Shown in pieces: positions 19,688 through 30,429 of a stretch of DNA of 64,000 bases. Position numbers and translations under genes: made by a program. The notes under the pieces are model-generated. The model was not told where the DNA came from. It did no database searches and was given only the letters and a program-made list of their open reading frames with translations. This stretch comes from Pyronema omphalodes (taxonomy: Eukaryota; Ascomycota; Pezizomycetes; Pezizales; Pyronemataceae), in contig JAJJXM010000010.1 of the NCBI GenBank assembly GCA_024516155.1, forward strand, positions 1 through 64,000. Direction: 5' to 3'. Within the stretch, counting starts at the first letter, position 1. The number at the start of each line of letters is the position of its first letter.

Positions 19688-19696
19688 ATCGAACGT
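19688..19696 (-). promoter_or_regulatory. Gyp2 putative self-priming PBS
   Basis: Two bases inside the LTR edge, the minus strand reads ACGTTCGAT. This 9-mer is the exact complement of ATCGAACGT, which occurs in the transcribed sense of the related solo LTR (53880-53888). In the Gyp2 LTR itself (19912-19919) the match is broken by a single change. A Tf1-like self-priming mechanism is inferred. No match to a tRNA 3' end was recognised. Confidence 0.35.
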
Positions 19697-19698
19697 AA

Positions 19699-20231
19699 TG
19701 TCAGGGAACTAGGAACGGACGTTCGAAGAACACACTGAACACTACCGGCAGGGGGGGGCTAGGCGGGTTCCGGGATACAGGAACGGAAAGACAAGGACCG
19801 AAGTGCACGGCCGACGGACGGCACACGAGACAAGGACAGGGACAAGGACAAGAATGACGTGAGGTTTGAAAAGAGGAGTCTTTATTTAAAGGACAAGGGA
19901 AAGACACAAGAAGTTCGATGGAGAACTCAACGACGGGGAGGCAAGCCTCCTTATGTACAAAGGGCGGCCAGCACTCTTGCTGGGCCGTCATCCAACATCG
20001 CTACATGACAGCTTCCGTTCTCCATCATTTCACCTGCGACCCCACAGCTCTCCAGCTCATGGTACGTTATCCATCATCAGTCAGTCCATCAACAACAACG
20101 GCACGGCACATACAACAACACAACGACAACACAACACAACACGGCAAGAGAACGGCACGACGTCAACCACAACAACGACAACACAATGGTGACGCAACAA
20201 CACAACGGCTCGTCAGCCGTGTGCCGTGACA
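19699..20231 (-). repeat. Gyp2 5' LTR (533 bp)
   Basis: The LTR is bounded by TGTCAG and GTGACA on the plus strand (TGTCAC...CTGACA in element sense). A related solo copy lies at 53656-54192, and a 26-bp tip at 2315-2340. It contains a CAACA-rich microsatellite near the promoter-distal edge. In element sense TACATAAGG lies about 35 bases before the region complementary to the PBS. Confidence 0.75.
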
Positions 20232-21670
20232 TAATGGATACTTGAAATTTGAAAGAGGATTATACTGCAATGGGACGAACCATACCCCAAAGCGGTGATA
20301 TCAGCCGACGATATATTCTCACCCTCTGAAACCATATGAAGGCTGAGGTGAAGGTTACCCTCAGAAAGTCCGGGGTCAATATCCATTTCAGCTTTGATAT
20401 GTGGAGCGGACCCGACCACAATGCTTATCGGGCAATTGTGGCCCATTGGCTTGACCCTCAAGGAACTCTACATACAGCCCTCTTATCCCTTCATTGTTTG
20501 CGAGGTGACGATAGTGGCATCAATCAAGCGGAACATTTCTGGACTGCACTGGATGAATATGAGATCCATCATCTTGTAGGAAAATTCAATGTGGATAATG
20601 CTAGTAACAATGATACAGCATTAAGGGAGATATTACGGAGGCTTAGTGACGCAGGATATCCCTCTTTTGATCCAGTTCAAGACCGACAAAGATGACCTGG
20701 ACATGTCTTGAATCTGGCTGTAAAGGCCTTTGTCCGGGGTAAGAATGTTGAGGCATTCAAAACCCAAATACACGGGGGTCATCCAGATGAGGAAAGCATT
20801 GATGCTGCAGAGAATATGGCAAGGTTGTTGGAATGGAGGGCGAAGGGTCCATTGGGAAAACTACATAATATTTGCAACTACATCAGGAAGACCCCACAGC
20901 AGAGGGAACGCTTTGCTAGGCTTGTTGAGCAAGTTGACCCTAATGAGACAGTTTTCACCCTGTTTGTTGGCAACATAACTCGCTGGTCTAGTGGTTATGA
21001 GACTATCAAAGGAGCCTTTCGACTCAGAGAAGCTATTGAAGATTTTGTAGCGACAGCTATCCGGATGAATGAGAATGGGGAAGGAAATGGGTCAGCCGCA
21101 GCACTTCAACACGTCGAATTGAGACCGGATTATTGGGAGGTAATTGGGTGTGTTATGGGACTACTGGGCCCATTCAAGATGTGGACATATCTTCTGCAGA
21201 AGAACTATTGCAATGGTTACGTTGCAGATATTTTGCCTGCAATGGATGACCTATTGTCAGACTTGGCCAATGCGAAGATATTCCATTCTGTAGAGGGGAA
21301 CAGCGGACACCTGATCACGATGATCAACAATACCTGGGATATTCACGATAATTTTGTTCCCTCATGCAAGACCTTTCTCTGTTATTTGAGGGCTAACCAA
21401 TGGAACTTTAACTGGATATTATGGACTCACAGATAGATGTCCTGCCTACGTAGTTGCTGTTGCCCTCCATCCTGCAATGAAACTTGCATGGTTTCAACAA
21501 GAATGGGAAGATAAGCCAGACAGGATTGAGCGGGCAGGATTCACAGTGAATCAGATTTGGAGGACATCATATAGAGGGCAATGGGGAGGAATTTAAGCAG
21601 AGCAGGATGCTGGGGATGATGATGATGACCCAGCTCTTCCCTGTTGGAGATACAGACGGCACTGGCTACA
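20232..21670 (+). pseudogene. hAT transposase, N-terminal and central part
   Basis: This encodes the RNase H-like catalytic core of a hAT-superfamily (Restless-like) cut-and-paste transposase. From about 20336 it reads HFSFDMWSGPDHNAYRAIVA, and later KFNVDNASNNDTALREIL, which hold the first two catalytic Asp residues in their usual context. ITRWSSGYETIKGAFRL and MDDLLSDLANAKIF follow. The frame has a TGA at 20693-20695, where family members have Cys, a frameshift near 21415 (the YYGLTDRCPAYVVAVALHPA block is in another frame) and a later TAA near 21595. The N-terminal BED zinc-finger region is missing at the Gyp2 junction. The gene is cut at 21670 by Gyp1 and its C-terminus lies at 40135-40495. 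Confidence 0.88.
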
Positions 21671-21730
21671 TGTCACACCCTATAATGTGTGAAGATGGAA
21701 TTGGTATCATATATAACGCTATGGAGAATA

Positions 21731-22157
21731 GGGCGAGGGGAGGGACGTAGAGTAGGGTAGTGGCACAGGGGAGAGAGGTGCGGTGGGGGGGGCGTTGACC
21801 CGGAGGAGTTATATCTTCTTTTCTTTTCTTTTGCTTGTTTGTTTTTGCTTTGTGGAGGAAATAAAGGTGGAAAAACGGTTAAAAAAGGGAGGGGAAGGGT
21901 GGAGGAAATGGGGGAACGACCCGGCGAGGTGGCCTCCGAGCGTACAGGGCTCCTGGAACAGACGACGCTTGACGAACAAAAAGCACAACGAGACTTGGGG
22001 GTCTACAACCCCACACCCTAACGACAAGCTCTGGGGCATACCCAGTGAGAGCCTGGCCTGACACCCGGGCTTCTTAATTTTGTATTTACTGTAGATTCCG
22101 CCATAACCTTACGGTTGGATGCGTGTATGAGTTAATAAATAAATAAATAAATAAATA
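21731..22157 (+). mobile_element. 5'-truncated LINE-B tail (427 bp)
   Basis: It matches LINE-B 29990-30417 almost perfectly and ends in an (AAAT)n tail. The target duplication AACGCTATGGAGAATA lies at 21715-21730 and 22158-22173; its first two A residues may belong to the tail. The 3' hairpin AACC-TTAC-GGTT is at 22105-22116. It is a classic target-primed insertion that stopped soon after starting. Confidence 0.93.
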
Positions 22158-23232
22158 AACGCTATGGAGAATATGGCAAACTCGACAGGAGAATGAATAA
22201 TTGAGTTAGTATCCCGGGCCGGAACCCCCAGAGGAGCTCCGGCTAGCCACGTCACGTGATTCGTGACTTCCCGATTGGACCTCACGAGGATCCCGGCCCG
22301 AGGCGTCGAAACTATTATTCACTGCCAGTTTGGGAGGACTCAGGACGGAGAAGGGGAAAGGAACACTTACCTCAAGGGTGTCGACTTACCCTTGAGACAA
22401 CTACGAACGACGCTGATGGAGAACGAAGAAGACGACGAAAGGTCACCTCCTTATACCCGAGGAGTGTTCGGCAATACACGGCTACGATAGGGGCTGCATA
22501 GGAACAGGACATTCCAAGAGGATGCAGATGCGGCGCAAGGTATTCATCCGGTGTTACTAGTTGGGTGAACAGTGGGGCGAGAGATAAGGCAGAGTCTAGT
22601 CAGCAAACAGGAGTGAGATGCAGGACAAGGGTCAACAGTGCATTGGCATGCGACAACGTCCAGCAGGGAACCCCACTCAGGAAACCTGTTTGATGAAACT
22701 GATATGACGCGCCCTTGGGCCTAGAGCTGCCGACTTGGAAACAATACGGCGGTTGCATCCACACCAGGGTGTGGGTGCGCGCAGGTGCGCGCAGGTGGGG
22801 CACATATGACATCACACAGGAATGTGACGGGGCAGTGCGCTCCGGTAGGGCATGGTATGCCTTATGATGTCAGTGACCTCTACTTGCAATCGAGATTCTC
22901 TAGGGATATCTATGATGGCGGGACTCATACGATAAATGACTCATGCGTCATTATCACAGGAGTTCATGCATGATGCAGTCAGACGGAGTTGCCCTCCCAT
23001 GTGACTCATAACCCCAGCACCTCATTGGAAGGTGTGGTAGTACGGTGAGCTATTTCAAGGATTAATCTGACCAGGGCGAGCATTATGCAAGTGAGCAATT
23101 AATTTAATTGCGCGCTTAGTATGATGCAAGCCTCAGCAGATGCGTCACAGCTTTGACCCATGTCTTATCTCCCAAGCTCAGTTTGGTAGTTGGTGCCCAA
23201 AGGAAGGCTGGGCGAACTTGTAGACGAAAGTC

Positions 23233-23240
23233 TATAAAAG
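23233..23240 (+). promoter_or_regulatory. TATA box of the Gyp1 LTR promoter
   Basis: TATAAAAG is present here and at 39840-39847 in the 3' LTR. It is followed by a pyrimidine-rich stretch (TCTTCCCTCTGTCTCCTCC) like fungal transcription start regions. The start site probably lies in the following ~30-100 bases. LINE-B and HL3 now separate this promoter from gag. Confidence 0.6.
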
Positions 23241-23710
23241 ACCCTATGTCTTCCCTCTGTCTCCTCCATCATGATCCATTGATCCTCTACGCGAACGATA
23301 CCTAACTACACCAACGAATACCTCTGAAGACGACCCTTGAGTTTATTCGGCCTGTGATCGATTGATTTACTTCCTAGCTTTATCTTTGGAATACCTCTAT
23401 TAGTTCTTGAGAACGAAAACACAGCACCCAGCAAAGAGCGACCCCCCCCCTGCCTTTTCAACAACCACGCCGAAATCGCAAGATTTTATCGCGGATTATT
23501 GTTCGGCAGCCCCGAATTACCTATTCGCAGCATTTCCAGATCAGGCCCTCTCTTTTTCGTTGAGTTTTCATCGAAAAAGAGTTTTCGGGCCCCTGAGAAA
23601 AGCCCCGCGAACCGGTTCCATCAACACCACCCTCCACCCACATCAACAACCATCATTTCAATCGCGGATTCCTTGTCGCTACCGCAGAAACAACTTATTC
23701 CGAACTTCCG

Positions 23711-25622
23711 ATGCCCACCCGACCCTCCGCTGTTGAGAAACAGCCCCTCCCCCCAGACAAAGCGCCCCCTCGAGCGCTCGCGAAAGAAAAACGCGCTAAC
23801 GCAGAGCCGCACGAGTCCGACGCGTGCGACGTTGAGATGCACGTAGACACGTGCTCTGACGTCAGCGAGGATTCAAGCGACGACGACGCGTCTCCCCGAG
23901 ACAGCTCCCCAACGCCAACTTCTCGCAACACCACCAACGCCCCACCCAAAACACCCCACAACAAAAAACCCCTCCCTGTAAACTCCGACACCCCCGACCA
24001 ACTGAGCAACAATGACCCCAAATACTCCATCCAACAAACCACCGGAAAACAGAAAAAACGCCCCGCCGCCTCCACTGCCCATACTATCACCCATATCGCC
24101 GAAGACTCCACCCCCGTCCCTGCAAACGTCAAACGACTCCACCCCGACATCGCTCCGATCAACGCCACACCTCCCAGCAACGCCGACCTCGCTCAATCCA
24201 TCGACGTCCTCCACCACAATCTTGCCACCACCGCGGACATGTTTCGTCACGCCGACCAGACAACGAACGACAGAATCAACAAAGCGTTCAAGACAATCAA
24301 CAAGAACCAGTCCCTCCTCCAATCCATCTACGATGCCGTCCAACTCCTCGCCCCGTCCCTCCTACCGAAAGGAACAGCTACCGCCGTGTCCCCCACCCCC
24401 GTCTCCGCATCCTCCACCCCCCTCGAGACCACCAGCCCCGATACCCAACCCGTTAACGCCCCTCTCGATTTACCCTCCAAACATGCCCCCCGCCTCAGCG
24501 AAGCCGAGTACTGGAAGCAGAGGTGCCTGAACGCCGAAGCTGAACTCCGGAAGAACGAGCTCACTCCTCCCCCTCACCTACCCCCTCCCCCACCCCAGGC
24601 GGACGAACCGTGGCAAGGACCAATACCCGCGGCCACCAAGTTGTTCAAAGAGAAAGCCGCTGCCCCATCAAAGACCCCCCCCTAAGACCACCAAACCCAA
24701 CCCCCAACGCAAGAACCCCCCCCGCGTCCAAGACATTGTGATCCCCTGCCCTGACCCCCGTGCCCTGCCCGATAGCTCTAAGGCCGCCATTGGATTAGCC
24801 ATCAACGAAGCCCTACGCAAGGCGAAGGTGGAAGGAAACATCATGACGGTTAGGAAAAATATGGCAGGAAGCCTCATGCTTACCCCCTCCCCGAACACAT
24901 CCATTACCGATCTCACCCCCCACCTCTCAGTTATCCACGCCGCTGCCTGCACAGTCCACCCCGACCTCTTGCCCCCCCGACTTAACGAAAAATGGTATAA
25001 GTTGGCAGTCCACGGAATCCCCACGGACTACTACGAGGACACCGCCGAGGGTATGCAAAAATTGCAGCAAGAAATCGAGACGAACCACAACGTACGCCTG
25101 ACACAACCCCCAAGGTACATCTCTCACCCGGACAAGCGTGTTGGTAAGACCGCCTCCAGTGTGATGATCGCACTGAAGTCCAGCGAGGAATACAACCTCC
25201 TCAAGAGAACAAAGGTGACAGTATTATTCGAACAACGCAAGGTGACAGAATTCTTCACCGCCCGTTCCATTGACCAATGCCGCAGGTGCCAGAAATTTGG
25301 ACATCATCACGCAATCTGCCCAGCTGACAATGGCCCCGCTTGCGCGATATGCGCCGCCCCTCACCCCACCGAATATCACCAATGCAGCCAGTGTCCCACA
25401 ATCCAGGGCCGCAAATGTCAACACACCCTCTACAAGTGTGCAAATTGCGTCGCCGCTGGCCACACAGACGTCCACCACGCCGCATACAGCACCCGCTGCC
25501 CCGTCAAAGTGAACGTCGTCAGGGAAGCCTGGCAGAAGACCCGCCCGGAGACAACACCCCTTGACGCCATCCCCGCCGAAATAAACCCCATCGCCGACAC
25601 CACCATGACCACTGATGAATAG
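23711..25622 (+). pseudogene. LINE-B ORF1, gag-like protein, one frameshift
   Basis: The ATG at 23711 gives MPTRPSAVEK. Residues 1-110 are acidic and disordered-looking. A coiled-coil-like stretch near 160-215 (SIDVLHHNLATTADMFR to NQSLLQSIYDAVQ) is followed by a Pro-rich linker. At 24675-24682 a run of eight C shifts the frame and creates a TAA at 24683-24685. One C fewer would keep it open into the RRM-like part (AAIGLAINEALRK, WYKLAVHGIPTDYY). Zinc knuckles follow: CRRCQKFGHHHAIC, CAICAAPHPTEYHQC and CQHTLYKCANC. The total length of 1,912 bases is one over a multiple of three. The stop overlaps ORF2 as ATGAATAG (25615-25622). The role, as for LINE-A, is RNA binding. Confidence 0.88.
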
Positions 25623-28600
25623 ATACGACTCATCAGCGGCGACCCTTCGCATCGTGTCACATAACACGAATCGCAGCGCCACCGCACTAACAACACTGCT
25701 GAACTCAGCAGGATCCAAAATAGACATATTGCTGGTACAAGAGATTAACGTTAAAGATCCCCGGTACGCAATCACACATCCAGATTTCCTTTTGTTACTT
25801 CCCCCCCGCAGCCACCACAAAGTCAATCGCACTGCTGCCTATATCTCCCGCCTCAACCCACACGTTCGAGTCACACCAAGACCGGACGTCAGCGGAGATC
25901 CTGACCTCCAGGTACTCGAGGTCAGCACCACACTCATTCCCTCCTTTTACCTCTTAAACATCTATAATGAAAAAGACCCCCAAACAAAACTATATACCGT
26001 CCCCCGCTCCCTTACCCCCCTCACTCTCCCCCACCGTTGCGTGATCACAGGGGACCTCAATGCCCATCACCCTCTGTGGAACTCCCACGCACGCAGACCA
26101 GCGAGAGCAGACGTGCTGGTGGAACTGATGGAAGACCATCAATGGCAACTGGTAAACGTCCCGGACGTTCCTACTTACCACTATCGAGACGGATCGGGCT
26201 CTTCGGTCCTCGACCTGACTCTGGCAGCCCCGGCGATGGCGAGAGAAATTTCTTCTTGGGCTATTGACGACGGCATTGCCACGGGATCGGACCACGAGGT
26301 GATCCGTTTCCAAATCAACTCCTTACACCCAGACCACCACAACACCGCCGGCGACACTACGCGACTAAACTGGCGCAAGACGGACTGGGAGACCTTCACC
26401 GAAGAATTGCAACGTCTCACCGAAGCTTGCTACCCCCGGTGGTCCCACCTCCGAGCCAACCCCTCCGCCGAGAACCTCGACGAATGGGCTGCCCTCCTTC
26501 GCGACTCTATCCAAACCGCCGCCGCGATATCAACACCTACCCTCACCCCAACCCCGCGGTCGAAGAGATGGTGGACGGAGGAGGTACGCCTGACACGTAA
26601 AGACATGACCCGGGCCAGGAGGAGATGGAAACAGACCCGCCTTCCCCAACACCTCGCCGTATACAAACAGTCTCGAAACGCCCACTACAGGAAAGTCCGA
26701 CATGCAAAGGACTCCATGTGGAAGGAATACTTAGCCGCGGCGGAAGGACCAGACATATGGGCGGCCTTCCGATATACAAACCCGCGCCGCGCTCAATTGA
26801 CACCACCGATCAAGACACAGGTAGGAGGAATGGAGAAGGTATGCGTCGACTTCGACAGTAAGGTAGAGGCCTTTCAAGCGTTATTCCCTCCCCCCCCAGC
26901 TGCCCCCCCCACGCGCACCTCACGACCCAACCCCCAACTCCCCTGGAAAACATTCACCCCCGAAGAAATTCGTACCGCTATCACAACATCCTCCCCCAAG
27001 AAAGCCCCCGGCCCGGACTCCATCACGTTCGCGTGCCTTAGGAAGGAGTACGATGCAGTCCCCAAAGTTTTCAACGCCCTGTACTCAACCTTAGGAACGA
27101 AAGGATATCATCCGCGGAGCTGGCGAGAGGCCACGACGGTGGTGATACCTAAACCAAACAAACCGGACTATAGCGCCATAAAGGCATACCGCCCGATCGC
27201 CTTACTCAACTGCTTGGGCAAGGTGTTAGAAAAACTCATGGCGACCCGGCTCAGCCTTATGGCGGAGTCGCACGACATCCTGCATAAGGACCAGATTGGC
27301 GGGCGCCCAAAACGCTCGGCAATTGACGCCGCGATGGCACTGACGCATGAGGTAGAAGTGAACGCAGGAAATCGCTTCGTGACGTCTGCCCTATTTTTAG
27401 ATGTACGAGGAGCTTTCGATAACGTCTCCTCCGCCAGATTACTGGCAACTATGCACTCACTCGGCTGCCCACAGGCGGTGATATCGTGGTGTTCCTCATT
27501 CTTAAGTGACCGCACAACCGCCCTATCCTTTGACGGCAGAACAGATTCACAGCGACCAATTCAAACCGGCATTCCCCAGGGATCCCCCGCGTCGCCAATA
27601 CTCTTCCTCATTTACCTTCGCCCCCTCTTTGACGCCTTACAATCCGAACACCCGACCCTGTGGACCCCTAGCTATATAGACGACGTTGCCTTGGTGGCCC
27701 ATGGACGAACGAGAGAACAAAATGCGCGCGCCCTGGAAGCAGCCGCTCGCACCGCATTCAACTGGGCGCAGACAAACGCGGTAGCATTCGACGATTCCAA
27801 ATCGGAGATGCTGCACTTCCATAAGTCGCGAATCGATGAACACAGCGAAGCAACAAACGTGCACTTACCTAACGGCACCATAGTCACCCCTGGGACTCAA
27901 GGAGGCAGCAAGGACGTGGTCCGGTGGATTGGCATACATTTTGATCGCAAACTTTCCTTCTCCCAACATGTAAAAATAAGACTGACGGCCGCCGCTAGGT
28001 CCCTCAACGCCCTCCGAAGTTTGGTACGTCACGAAACAGGTCTGTCCCCCTCAGCGACCCGTACACTTTATCAAGCGTGTGTAACCTCTAGGTCGGATTT
28101 TGGCTCTGAGATCTGGTGGAATGGACAAAAAGGACTGGCCAGCACACTACAAACGCAACAAAACTCCGCCCTACGCCGCATACTAAACGCATTCACATCG
28201 ACCCCCATAGTGGCCCTACACAACGAAGCCGCCATACCCCCCGTCGCAGTTCGCCTTCAACGCCGCAGCCGCAAATACGTTCTCCGCCTCCTCTCCCTCC
28301 CCCCTTCCCACCCCGTAGTTAGACGCTGCCCTTCCTCCTTCGCCGTGCCCAACCACTTCCCCACCTCCATATGTGACCCGTCCGAATATGACTACCCCTG
28401 GAACACCACCCGGAAAGCCCCCTCGCGCCTCGTTCGCATGCTCCGCTCCGTCAGTCAGTGGATATTGCCAGACGACGTAATCGAGGACACGGCACACCCA
28501 AATCCCACCCCGTGGATAAGCTCACCCCTACGAATAAAGATATCCTCCCTCCCCAAACCCGAAGCCGCCGTCGAACACCTCTCGCTGATCCGCGACCTGA

Positions 28601-29616
28601 GTGACGACAAAACCAACATTATCGCCTATACAGACGGCTCCCAACTCGAAGGAAAAACAGGCGCCGGATACTGCATCACCTCAGGTTTCCCCCGTCAAGT
28701 CAACGAATCCATCCCCATGGGCACGACCACGGAAGTGTTCGACGCCGAACTACGAGCAATTCACGACTGCCTCGAGATGTGCTACAAAATCATCTCCCAC
28801 AACCACCTCCGACGCCGCCGGATACACGTCTTTACAGACAACCAGGCGGCCATCCTCCGCGCCTCCCGCACAACATATGGTCCGGGCCAAGAGCTCGCCC
28901 GCGCTATACACGACATCGCCTCCTCCCTCCGTTCCAAAGACACATCCGTCACCTTACATTGGGTCCCAGGACATACCGACATACCCGGGAATGACCAAGC
29001 CGACCTCCTCGCCAAAACTGCAACCACCCTAACTCCCCCCTCTTCGCTACCGGTCTCCCTGTCCTGGATACACCGACAAATTCACGATCAGTACATCCAA
29101 GACTGGACGACCTGGTACTCCTCCGCGCCGAAACTTAAAACATACGACGCCCCACACCGTCGACGCCTCGACCATGCCTACACGGCCCTACCACGCAAAC
29201 TATCAACCGCAATCTTGGGATTGCGAACCGGACACGGTTATTTTTTGGACTGCCTTGCTCATCCCCCCACCGCCCAATACCCCTCCCGCTCATGGTCATG
29301 CCCCCTTCACCCTCCGTAATCCCCCAAACATCTCATTCTCTCGTGCCCCCACTTCACTTCCCAACGGACCGAACTGCGACGCACACTGAAAATCCCACGA
29401 CGACGACACCTCACACTACCGACAATCTTACACACCACCGCCGGAACCAAAGCACTGTCCGCTATGATCTCAGAGACCAAGATAGCGACTGCGGAGTGGG
29501 CTCACGCAAGGTTAAGTAAACTCCCCGCTGAGGAGGACACATCTGCTACGCTGACAACAGACTGGGGGACGCTGCTGGACCTGACGGACGAGCACGCGGT
29601 TACCTCTAATAATTAA
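25615..29616 (+). pseudogene. LINE-B ORF2: endonuclease, RT, RNase H; one stop
   Basis: The ATG at 25615 overlaps the ORF1 stop. The frame spans 1,333 codons with a single in-frame TAA at 29317-29319, close to the C-terminus. The endonuclease has LLVQEINVKD, TGDLNAHHPLWN, VLDLTLAAPAM and GSDHEVIRFQI. RT has AYRPIALLNCLGK, LFLDVRGAFDNV, GIPQGSPASP and YIDD (27673-27684). RNase H has YTDGSQLEGK, VFDAELRAIH, FTDNQAAI and HWVPGHTDIPGNDQAD. The TAA falls where LINE-A has Gln in HPPQTPRH, within the C-terminal Cys/His cluster, and is a C-to-T change in CAA. The frame then runs on to TAA at 29614-29616, which is also the start of the A-rich tract. The enzymatic domains are all upstream of the stop, so partial activity is conceivable. 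Confidence 0.9.
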
Positions 29617-30417
29617 AAAAAAAAAAAAAAGAAAAAAAAATAATAATAAAAAGAAGTCGGAGGAGGACGAAGGGAGGGAGAAGCGGGAGGCGAGAGCGGA
29701 GAGAGAGACGAGGGAGAGGGGAGATGGAGGAAGCGGACGATGACGAGGAGAGAGTGGTGACGGGAGACTGGGAGAGCGGAGGCGTGGTTGTTGTGGAGAA
29801 TGGAGTGTTGTGTTTTTTCTTTTTTGAAACGGGAATGAAAGTGAAGCGAGGAGTCGAGGGAGAGGAGAGACGCGGTAGAGACGGACGGGAGGAGCACGAA
29901 TGAGGCGAGTGCGAGATGGTGACGCGGAGAGAAGTGGACGGAGTGGGACGATGGACGGCTGGCGAGCCCAGAGGGAGGAGCGTGGTGAAGGGCGAGGGGA
30001 GGGACGTAGAGTAGGGTAGTGGCACAGGGGAGAGAGGTGCGGTGGGGGGGCGTTGACCCGGAGGAGTTATATCTTCTTTTCTTTTCCTTTGCTTGTTTGT
30101 TTTTGCTTTGTGGAGGAAATAAAGGTGGAAAAACGGTTAAAAAAGGGAGGGGAAGGGTGGAGGAAATGGGGGAACGACCCGGCGAGGTGGCCTCCGAGCG
30201 TACAGGGCTCCTGGAACAGACGACGCTTGACGAACAAAAAGCACAACGAGACTTGGGGGTCTACAACCCCACACCCTAACGACAAGCTCTGGGGCATACC
30301 CAGTGAGAGCCTGGCCTGACACCCGGGTTTCTTGATTTTGTATTTACTGTAGATTCCGCCATAACCTTACGGTTGGATGCGTGTATGAGTTAATAAATAA
30401 TAAATAAATAAATAAAT
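29617..30417 (+). other. LINE-B 3' UTR with A-rich tract and tail module
   Basis: An A-rich tract (29617-29655) is followed by a strongly purine-rich segment to about 30000. A ~325-bp module begins near 30092 and is clearly related to that of LINE-A and the HL family (CTTTGTGGAGGAAATAAAGG, then CCCGGCGAGGTGGCCTC). It ends with the hairpin AACC-TTAC-GGTT at 30363-30374 and (AAAT)n. A further stem TGGGG/CCCCA lies in the middle of the module. Confidence 0.75.
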
Positions 30418-30429
30418 CTTGAGAACGAA

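Larger units (their letters stand above)
14583..20231 (-). mobile_element. Gyp2, decayed Ty3/gypsy element lacking its 3' LTR
   Basis: On the minus strand the order is LTR (20231-19699), gag, protease, RT, RNase H and integrase, ending at about 14583 near the integrase C-terminus. The rest of the element and its 3' LTR are missing at the HL4 junction. Several stops and frameshifts interrupt pol. The 5' LTR abuts the hAT remnant at 20232. Domain order PR-RT-RH-IN assigns it to Ty3/gypsy. No chromodomain is visible before the break. Confidence 0.88.
23421..30417 (+). mobile_element. LINE-B, near full-length Tad1-like non-LTR retrotransposon
   Basis: The element is 6,997 bp and is flanked by CTTGAGAACGAAAAC (23406-23420 and 30418-30432). 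The duplication includes three bases from the start of HL3, so LINE-B arrived after HL3 and at the same spot. It has a 290-bp 5' UTR with an early C-run, ORF1, ORF2, an A-rich tract right at the ORF2 stop, a GA-rich 3' UTR and an (AAAT)n tail. Coding lesions are limited to one extra C in ORF1 and one stop in ORF2. Confidence 0.92.

Noticed and set aside
20100..20210. CAACA-rich stretch as a telomere-like or CRISPR-like array
   Set aside because: It is an irregular microsatellite inside the Gyp2 LTR and is repeated in the solo LTR; there are no spacers and no telomere unit.
29670..30025. Long Pro/Ser-rich minus-strand frame
   Set aside because: It is the complement of the GA-rich LINE-B 3' UTR. 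Low-complexity composition keeps stops rare; there is no domain.
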